From: Panicum virgatum
Taxonomy: Eukaryota; Streptophyta; Magnoliopsida; Poales; Poaceae
Length of the DNA stretch: 64,000 nt
Direction of reading: 5' to 3'
NCBI RefSeq assembly: GCF_016808335.1
Contig: NC_053141.1
Span: 20,281,756 to 20,345,755, forward strand
The notes under the pieces are model-generated. The model had not been told where the DNA came from, did not search any database, and saw nothing but the letters and a program-made list of their open reading frames with translations. Both the position numbers and the translations under genes were made by a program. Shown piece by piece: positions 56,839 to 64,000 of the stretch (the first letter of the stretch is position 1; each line of letters opens with the position of its first letter).

Positions 56839-59800
56839 TGTAACACCCCGGGTGTTTGCACAGTAATTAAATAAGTGTCTGCACAGTAATGGTGTAGGTT
56901 TGTTTTGCATCATGTGCTTGAAATGCGTAAAAAGGATCTTTTTGTAATTATGAAAGGTTATATGTGTAATTATAATTTTATGCAAGGTCCTTTTTGCAGT
57001 TGTGTTGAATGGGTTGTGTAATTATAGTTTTAGTGGAGGGTGTTTGTGTAAAATTTCAGTGCATTTAATGCATGGTAGTCATTTTGCTTGTAAGTCTATA
57101 ATTGAAGTGATTTTGCATTGAAAAAGACAAAATTCCTAGAGTTTAAAATCCCTCTTGTGTTTTCAAATTTAGCTCTCTATCCTTTGGTCAAATAAATTTT
57201 TGCACAACATCAAAGTTGTAGCTCTTGAAAAATTGAACAACTTTCATGTTGGGCACTTTTTCATTTGAGCTTTGGTTTAAAAGTTATCGCTGTTTTACAG
57301 TGGGGTCCCTGGAACTTTTGGTAATTGCAAAACGAACCTTTTCTTCCACCTCAACTCCCTGCTCTGCTTCTCGCCGCCGGCCACCGACAGCGCCGCCCGC
57401 CGACGCCTTCCCGGCTTTCCCGGCCATTACTTCGCCGTGCGCTGGCTTCCACGCGTCGCCGGCGAGCTCCTCCCCCTCCTGTTGCCTCGCGCTGGAGCCT
57501 CCACCCCTCGCCACGCGCCCCCGCCGAGCCCAGAACCTCCCCGGCGGCCGCCACCGCGACGCCGCCGTGGAGAGCCCAAACCAGAGGCCCAGCTCTCGAT
57601 CTTTCGCGCGCCTGAGCACTACAAGAACCCCAGGATTCGATTTCACTCGCTCCTTTGCTCTCTCCTCGATCCCACGCTGCAGAACACCATCGCCGCCCCG
57701 CTTGAACCCCGGCGAGCTCCACCCCACCGCGGAGCCGCCAACCCAGACCCGCTCCACCCCTACATCCCCCACCATTAGCACCGCCTCGACCTCGCGCAGC
57801 TCCCAGGCCATTGCCCCTCACCCGAACACCACCGGAGCCACCTCGCCGCCGTGCTCCGAGCCCGCAAGCCGCCGCTCGCCGTCGACACCCCCTCTCCGAC
57901 CGCCCTAGCCTCGATTCCAAGCACCCAGAGGTGCGCCTTGAACCCGTGAGGCTCACGCACCCCTCCACCCTCGCCGCCGGTGAGCCCCTCGCCGGGAAAC
58001 GGCCGGTCAAACCTCGCCTCCCCCTCTGACCCGACCCGAGGACCTCGGTTTTGAATTTGAGAAAGCTCAGGGGGTTGTCTGCGATGTCAGTGACTCAGAG
58101 GAATAGTGCTCTAAGGACTTGTTTGAAATAGTTTGCTGTGATCTTTGAAATTCAATATCAATTTGTAGAAAATTCGTAAATTAGCAAATCTTGATGTTTT
58201 GGAATCCTCTTGAAAAGCTCTATGCAGTAGAACTATAATATGTTAGGCTTTAGTTGCAAGTTTTTTCTGTAGGTGTTGTTTTGTGTTACTAGGTGTATAA
58301 ATACTAGTTCTTTAATTTTTTTCTTATGTGATACATGAAAGCTGATATTGCTCTGAAATTTTGGTGGTAGTTTACTCTTGTTACACTAGCTTTGCTATAA
58401 AAATTTCATGGTCAGTTCTTTGTTGTAGCTTTTTATTTGATTTAATCCTTGTTTAGTATACTTTATTTATGATAAATAGTTTCTGTTCTTGTTAAATCCT
58501 GAAAATATTCCTGAGTGTTCTTCTGGAGTATATTAGCTTGTCCAGGAAGTTTGAGCATCAGTTAATGGCTAGAACAGGAGCTAAAATTGAATCTTTATAA
58601 ACTGATGTCTGTTTTGTTTATTTTCTCAGAGTTATTTCTGTGTAGATAAAATCGTGAGAAATTTACAGTAGATAAATCATCCCTGTGTAGATCTCCTGTT
58701 AAATTTTGAGCTTCTACTTTGCTATATTTTAGTCTGTATAATTCAAGCTTGTGCTAGGTGTTGCCTGCATAAATGATTTGTTGTGATTAAATGGTTACAT
58801 ATCTTAGCATGATTTTTGTAGGGTAGATTACTTTGTTCATGTTCTGTTTAGTGTAATTTTGGTATAATTTATTTCTACTTGTACTCTGAGTTGTTGATTT
58901 ATTTGTAAACCGTGACTTAATTGTATAGGAAATCACCTTCACTTGTTTATGAAGTTAGTCAACTTCATTTGTGCTGTTGATCATGATGCCTTGTGTAGTT
59001 AAATTTGTTATTTAACTACTCTATAAACGATTGCCCATGTTTGTTTATAATGTTGTTCTTGCATTACATATAGATACGACTACTTTGTCAGACGGGACGT
59101 ACGAGTTGATTCCGGAGTCTGACGGAGGTGATCTCGAAGCTCAAGTGAACACTGCGGAACTAACTGAAGCCCCGGACCAAAGTTCGGAAGAGCCTAGGGC
59201 TGAAATAGTTAGCAACTACCGAGAAGGCAAGCCCCGGACATAACCTATACTTCAAATTAATTTCATTTACTGTAATATTTTACTTGTGCATTTACAGTTC
59301 TTAGGATTTGAAATGAAACCCTAGATGCATGATCCTAGGAACCTATGTACTGAACACTAGACTTGAGTTCGAGTAATTGCTAAGCTTATAGGAACGGTAA
59401 AAGTCGAGTGATTGCCTGTCACTCGCGAGCTTTATAGGAATTTGCTTGTTTACTTTCTGTTATCAATATAAGGACGACGGACGGGGTTGTGTTCGATATC
59501 ATGTCCTATGTGAGACCCCGTCTGTGTTGATGAACTTGCTAAGGTCGCGGTGTGTGGTAGTGCTGGTTAAGTTTTTGAAAGTACTAGTCACATGCCGTAA
59601 ATATGGTACGCGGTAAGCCTAGTAGCCGATTGGACCGGGGAGTGGATATACCTCCCACTCTCTCAGTAGGGATAGGTTTTATTATATGTTGCGCAACACT
59701 ACGACTTCTAGGGACAAGGTTCGGCCTTGGAGCCCTGTAGTCGGGGAGAGTGGCACTATCCACAAGCCAGAAAGAAAGGTTAACGGTTGTTTGGGAATGA

Positions 59801-60670
59801 CCCGACGGTATTCCAGACGTGTGTGCTAGGTTACCCTTGCAAGGTTGAATCTCGATTCAGAATCGTCCGCCTCTCACGATGAAATGAGACTGCTTGATCT
59901 CTTTGCCACACAGAGTAATAAGAGCAACAATATTCTTTTAATCTTGATGTTTGCTTAGAAGTTCCACCATGTTTGGTTAGTAGATGCTTACATAGAATGG
60001 TTAATCAACTAGAATCTTGAAGCTAAAACTTGAAAGTAAGGACCTACTCTTTATTGCTTTTCAGCAAAGGAAAACCAGAGCCTTACAAAGCCTTGCATAG
60101 TCTAGCTAAGGTGGGCTACTTATACCCGTTGTCGGTTAAGTCTTGCTGAGTATTAGAATACTCAGCCTTGCTATTGAAAACCTTTTTCAGGTATGACTTT
60201 TGAGGATCAGGTCGCTAGCTTGACCTATCCTTGCTCGTTGCCTCCTGGCTGGTCCGTAGAATGGGATACGTCTTCGGCCGGCAATGACTATGACGAGTGA
60301 TACCAGGCTTGGGCTAGCTTGGTATACTTTTGGCGACGTGTTGTAGTGATCGTGTTTCATCTTCCGCTGTTTAGACTCTGAACTTATATTCATGGCTTGT
60401 ATAACTGTTTTACTTAAGTTTGGCTTTGTAATAAGGTTTTCAACTGGTTTGTAATCATTACTATGCCTGAGTTGTAAAAATTGGGGTTGTAATATCTCTG
60501 GACTCGCCTTCGTGCGGGGTATGCTTGTTCGATCCGAGAATCGGTGGTTGTATCGGGACGTTACCCGACAGACCAAAAATTGTTCCGTTTGAAGTGTGTT
60601 TAAGCTAATGTTGCCTTTAGGGTGATGGTTTACGCACTTGAGCCGGGATAATTTAGGCGGTTCTGCCACA
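56839..60670 (+). repeat. Solo LTR (3832 bp) of a Tekay-like element
   Basis: Begins TGTAACACCCCGGG and ends CTGCCACA. ATAGT at 56834-56838 and 60671-60675 is a perfect target duplication. The length and layout (GC-rich early block, long AT-rich intron-like middle, acidic ORF segment, then ATTAGAATACTCAG and a CTTTTTCAG site near the end) mirror the LTR at 9038-12250, although the sequence has diverged greatly. An ORF 57246-57908 in the GC-rich block is low-complexity Pro/Ser/Arg. Confidence 0.92.
59074..60300 (+). CDS. Putative spliced ORF inside the solo LTR (exons 59074-59226 and 60191-60300)
   Basis: Exon 59074-59226 follows an ACATATAG acceptor and is 51 codons of Glu/Asp/Ser-rich sequence. 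It ends at AAG|GCAAGC, a GC-type donor with no GT nearby. The acceptor CTTTTTCAG ends at 60190. Joining the exons keeps the frame open for a further 36 codons, to TGA 60298-60300. Both introns enter and leave in the same phase as in the LTRs at 1-2086 and 9038-12250. The function and first exon are unknown. Confidence 0.45.
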
Positions 60671-60958
60671 ATAGTTCAAAAGGAAGACATTCAATACTGA
60701 GTCACATATGTTGCGTAGGTGGGTTGCCAAAGTAATTGTGCATGAGGCCGGAGGTCGTGGGATCAAATCCCGCAGGGTGCAAAAAAAATTTTAGCGTCAG
60801 GGACATTTGGTCCTGGTTCTACCACCCGGGACTAAAGCCTCTAGGCTTTTGTCCCGAAAGCCTAGTCCCGGTTCCAAAATCAGGACAAAAGGCAGTTTGG
60901 AGCCAGGACAAATGGTCCAATCTGCAGTAGTGAATTAATTGGTCCAAACTTGGCTGTA

Positions 60959-61697
60959 GAAGAGTGCTTCAGCCGTGGATTCGGCACCTCCCACGACTTC
61001 CCCTCACTTTCTCCCAATTTTTAAACTTTACATAGCCAGCACCAAGCTTCTAAGGAGCCTCCAACTTAATGGTGAGAAGAGTGAATGTGGGATGTGTCTC
61101 CATTTTAGCCCCCCTTCTACTATTTATAGAAGGAAGCCATGGGGTGCTCGGTCGAGGAATGGAGTGCATTCACCTTGAACCGCCCTTGAAAGCCAATAAG
61201 GAAGGAATACGTGGAATGGGAAGGTCGGTGGCGCCAAGAACCAGTTGGCTGACCGGGTTCTATGGCCAACTGACCTTAGCTTTTGCTGAGTGGCCGCCAT
61301 GTGGACCCTCATGTCAGTTCTGGATGAATGGGCACTTGCACGTGTCGGTTTCCTGCTCTGAAGGGCCCACAGATCCTCGCGCTTGCGCCTGATTGGTCAA
61401 GAAGGTGTTGCCTCGGATCGATGACGTGTCACCCTACTGACGGGTTGGGTTTCCTTCTCATGTGAGGCTGTCAAGTGGGCCCTTTTATCCTTGTGCTTGC
61501 TTGTCATTGGTTGGGCATTTATACCTTGGATCATACTTGCTAGTTTCCTGCATTTTTTCCCAAATTCGCCTACACACATTTTCAGACCAGCATCTACAGA
61601 ATTTGTTAATAAATCAACCTATTCTAACATTTATTCCCTTTGATCCTCGTATTTGCGCGATATTTGACGGTAAAAATGGGTCAAAATAGACCGTCAA
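60959..61697 (-). repeat. 5' part of a Tat-type LTR (minus orientation)
   Basis: Read on the minus strand it begins near TTGACGGTCTATTTTGACC (61697) and includes a TATA box (TATAAATAG, inverse of 61121-61129). It aligns with the right two thirds of the solo LTR at 39780-40970. Confidence 0.65.
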
Positions 61698-61942
61698 AAG
61701 AGGAGAGCCACGGGCGCCGATAGCGAGATGGGCATACAGAGCGGGAGGGAGGCACATTCGAGAGTCTGGGGCCTTGGGATGGGATTATAGGAGGCGCTCC
61801 ATTAGGTTTTGGAGCTGAGGTGTTTGGCTAGAAAATTGTTTGGAGTTGGTGGAGCGTAGCTCCAAAGCCATGCCATATATTCTTAGGTGCACAGCGTCGA
61901 GCTCTTTCGGATGCAAATCTGCTTTATTTATTCATGTGCTAC

Positions 61943-62428
61943 TGTTAGTACTTTGTAACATCATGAATAAAATCTGCAAGCGCACGGATACGGTAGCTTT
62001 CACCCAAAAGTATTCCAGGGTATCGTAGCCACTGGGGAATATGAGTACACTATCTACGGGTTCAGGCTCATCCAAGGACACACACTAGTGCAGGAGGGAT
62101 AGGACAGAGAGGACATCCTAAGATTTAGAATCTATGTTTAGAGGAAGAGATAATTCGCCGTTGTACTTCGAGCTAATGGTTTCGACCAGCTTAAACAAGC
62201 CGATAGCCCCAATAATAATGCTCTATCCAATATCCGAACGTGGAGGATTACTAGGGCTCGAACAGTGCTGTCACCACCTGCCGGCTACCTCTACAAACCG
62301 TGGGACTACCAGACAACTGAGTGGTATAGTCTAGCTTAGACACCACGTCTATGCTATTCCCTACTAATTCTAGCCCTGGCCAAGACTACCCTTTTCTATC
62401 CAGGGTCTTAAGCTAGGATCAAATGCTT
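61943..62428 (-). repeat. 3' part of another Tat-type LTR (minus orientation)
   Basis: From TGTTAGTACTTTGTAACATC it matches the left 490 bases of the solo LTR at 39780 closely. With the piece at 60959-61697 it forms LTR end, short interior (61698-61942) and LTR start in the order expected of a much reduced element on the minus strand. Confidence 0.65.
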
Positions 62429-63640
62429 TGTCCTTGCGTCTTGCTCTATAAAAAAAATGAGAGGAATTGCCATGCTGACAACATTGAGTCTTCATCAACA
62501 AAACGTCATGGTAAGTACTCTCAATGTCTTACTTTTGACATTAAACAAAGCCCTGGCAGGAGGTCGCCCGAGGATCACCAGGTTCATACTCATGTTTGCC
62601 CTTGTTTGAATAAAACTCAATCATGCTTCCATGCTTCCTTTATCTATTTTTCCTATATACTCTAGTTTGAATGTGTGTTGTGAAACACATTCATAGGCGT
62701 TTCAAATTAAGCATGGTGTTTGGGTTAAAATGTCCTCTTCAGTCAAACTAGACCTTGTGTCAAGTTTGATTGATGTTCTGGAGTTAATACTTGTATAGAT
62801 ATTGGTTGCATATGTGGACTAACCTTTGCAGGAAATTCATCAATTCCAAATGGGTGAGTCGTTGAGCTGAATTCAAATGGAAAGGTAAGACAAGGTTTTG
62901 GATTAATGTTGCACAACATACTCATGTTGATGCAATCTTAGTTCCACCTTGCTTGAGTAAGTATCTTGGTGAGATTAAATTTTAGTTTCAATAAATTTTT
63001 AGGAACTCTCTGGTTCTTAAAACCAGTAGAGCCATTAGTTTGTTTCCGTATTTTTGTTTTTGAATAAGTACCAGGTACAAGAATAAGTGCGGGGGAGATC
63101 TCTCGGAACTTTCAAGCATATACACTCGAGATCTCCCACAACACGTGCACAACACCGAACGAACCAGAATGCAAAAGGCCAAGACGAATCAAAGCTAGTA
63201 TTTGGTAGTGGAACCTCAGATTTGGCTGACTAGCACTAGCCCCGTTCGTTCTTCATTGCGACGGTTTGTTCACTCTACCCCTCGTTCTCTCCACAACCTA
63301 TGAGTTTAAATGGAAGCCATTGCTTAATCATTAAAATTAAACTCAAGGTATCCTCTGGTTCTGTGCTTCTCACTGATTGGCTTGCATACTTTTTATTCTT
63401 TGCTAAGCCCGAGCTTGTGAATCATATCTTAGGGAACCCATAATTGTTAAGTTGTGGACTAGTGAGATATGATTTGATGGAAGAATCTTTGCTTTCTCTG
63501 CTTATATGTCTGGGATTTTTTATCAAAAAAACCTCCATAGCTTTACAACTCCACGTGTTTGTCCTACCAAAGCAATATGTTGACCTTCGTGACACAAAAC
63601 TTTATACATATGTGCCTTGTTGTTTGCATTGAGCTTCATC
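62429..63640. other. AT-rich repeat-like stretch without a recognised gene
   Basis: Only short ORFs occur. The neighbouring 63640-64000 and general composition suggest it is internal sequence of the same non-autonomous element type as 33571-35080, in opposite orientation. I see no motifs. Confidence 0.35.
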
Positions 63641-64000
63641 AAACTTTGTGACCCTAGTGAGATGTCTTTCATGCTTGTTTAATCAAGATCACATGCACTC
63701 CAACAGCTAAACTTCTACACTTGAAGTTAGCTATGCCATTTCATCCATCCACAAAATAAAACTCTATGTTTAATGATCTCCCTATCTAGTATCATTGAAA
63801 TGAGGCATGGGATATTTTTTTTAAAAAAAGATGGCATGCCCAAGAAGCATGACCCAAAAAAAATTGGACACATGAAGGTCCAAGAAACAAAAAGAATATA
63901 TACAGGAATATAGCCATGTCCTCATCCAAATAAAAGGAAAGCGATCCATAAAAGGAGTATTCCATTTCCACCATCCACCTTCCACACATGTGTACAATCT
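63641..64000 (+). repeat. Inverted copy of retroelement internal sequence
   Basis: The reverse complement matches 34170-34560: the segment CATAGAGTTTTAT-TGTGGATGGATG, then AGTGTAGAAG, then GTGATCTTGAT, and the GGGTCACAA...GAGCTCAATG-like motif are in the same order. It runs off the window edge. Confidence 0.65.

Larger units (their letters stand above)
56562..60932. mobile_element. Small CACTA element hosting a solo LTR
   Basis: The left end is CACTACTACAAAAAG and the right end ATCTGCAGTAGTG, inverse of CACTACTGCAGAT. Subterminal repeats of the TTTAGTCCCGGTTGGTG / CACCAACCCGGACTAAA type fill 56630-56820 and 60800-60920. The 3-bp flanks (AGT and AAT) do not match exactly. Without the LTR it is only about 540 bp, so it is non-autonomous. 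Confidence 0.75.

Noticed and set aside
57246..58029. 220-codon ORF in the solo LTR as a host gene
   Set aside because: It lies wholly in the GC-rich block of an LTR with perfect target duplication and is low-complexity, though it could hold the unresolved first exon of the LTR ORF.

Overview
The window is plant nuclear DNA, almost certainly from a grass (Poaceae) and probably a panicoid. The reasons are very GC-rich exon and LTR segments, grass-type LTR retrotransposons, CACTA, hAT and Stowaway elements, and a class XI myosin gene. Only one host gene looks intact. Most of the rest is nested transposable elements and broken gene pieces.

Positions 1-12250 hold a young Ty3/gypsy chromovirus of the Tekay/RIRE3 type. 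It has about 3.2-kb LTRs (the left one cut by the window edge), an initiator-Met primer site, two paralogous extra ORFs ahead of gag, and a gag-pol with a chromodomain that is interrupted by one stop codon. It abuts a decayed minus-strand Tat-type gypsy fragment (12251-14757) that contains a scrap of plastid DNA carrying most of trnV-GAC.

Positions 15440-30241 look like Helitron territory. Two similar 5' ends (about 15443 and 27053) and one 3' end (30241) surround spliced, decayed gene fragments on the plus strand. These include importin-alpha, a PERK-type receptor kinase and unidentified exons. A 5.8-kb Ty1/copia element with an exact TGGAA target duplication splits the importin exon. A hAT element, a Mutator foldback MITE and a hAT MITE are nested here too.

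Positions 30243-42200 are a patchwork of DNA transposons and Tat-type LTR elements: a non-autonomous minus-strand element with a plant-transposon-type ORF, a plus-strand gag fragment rich in AGCCGAT motifs, a MULE SWIM-domain fragment, and a solo LTR with an ATCAG duplication nested in a second LTR. The second LTR interrupts a GRF-type zinc-finger exon (42316-42453).

Positions 43459-53802 (minus) carry a complete myosin XI gene. I resolved 39 coding exons, giving 1530 residues. The gene has an exon containing only the start codon and a 638-bp TRIM retrotransposon in intron 30. A solo LTR of the same TRIM family and a Stowaway MITE lie 1-1.6 kb upstream.

Positions 55500-64000 are repeats again: CACTA-like elements (one hosting a 3.8-kb solo LTR with an ATAGT duplication), Tat LTR pieces, and an inverted copy of the internal sequence seen near 34 kb.

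The most unusual observation is that the LTRs of the Tekay element and the diverged solo LTR share a hidden spliced ORF. Each has two acidic exons joined across a non-canonical GC-AG intron in the same phase. In addition, all three internal ORFs of the Tekay element begin directly at a CAG|ATG splice-acceptor-like site, and the first extra ORF ends in three evenly spaced TQT-type motifs resembling dynein light chain LC8 ligands.
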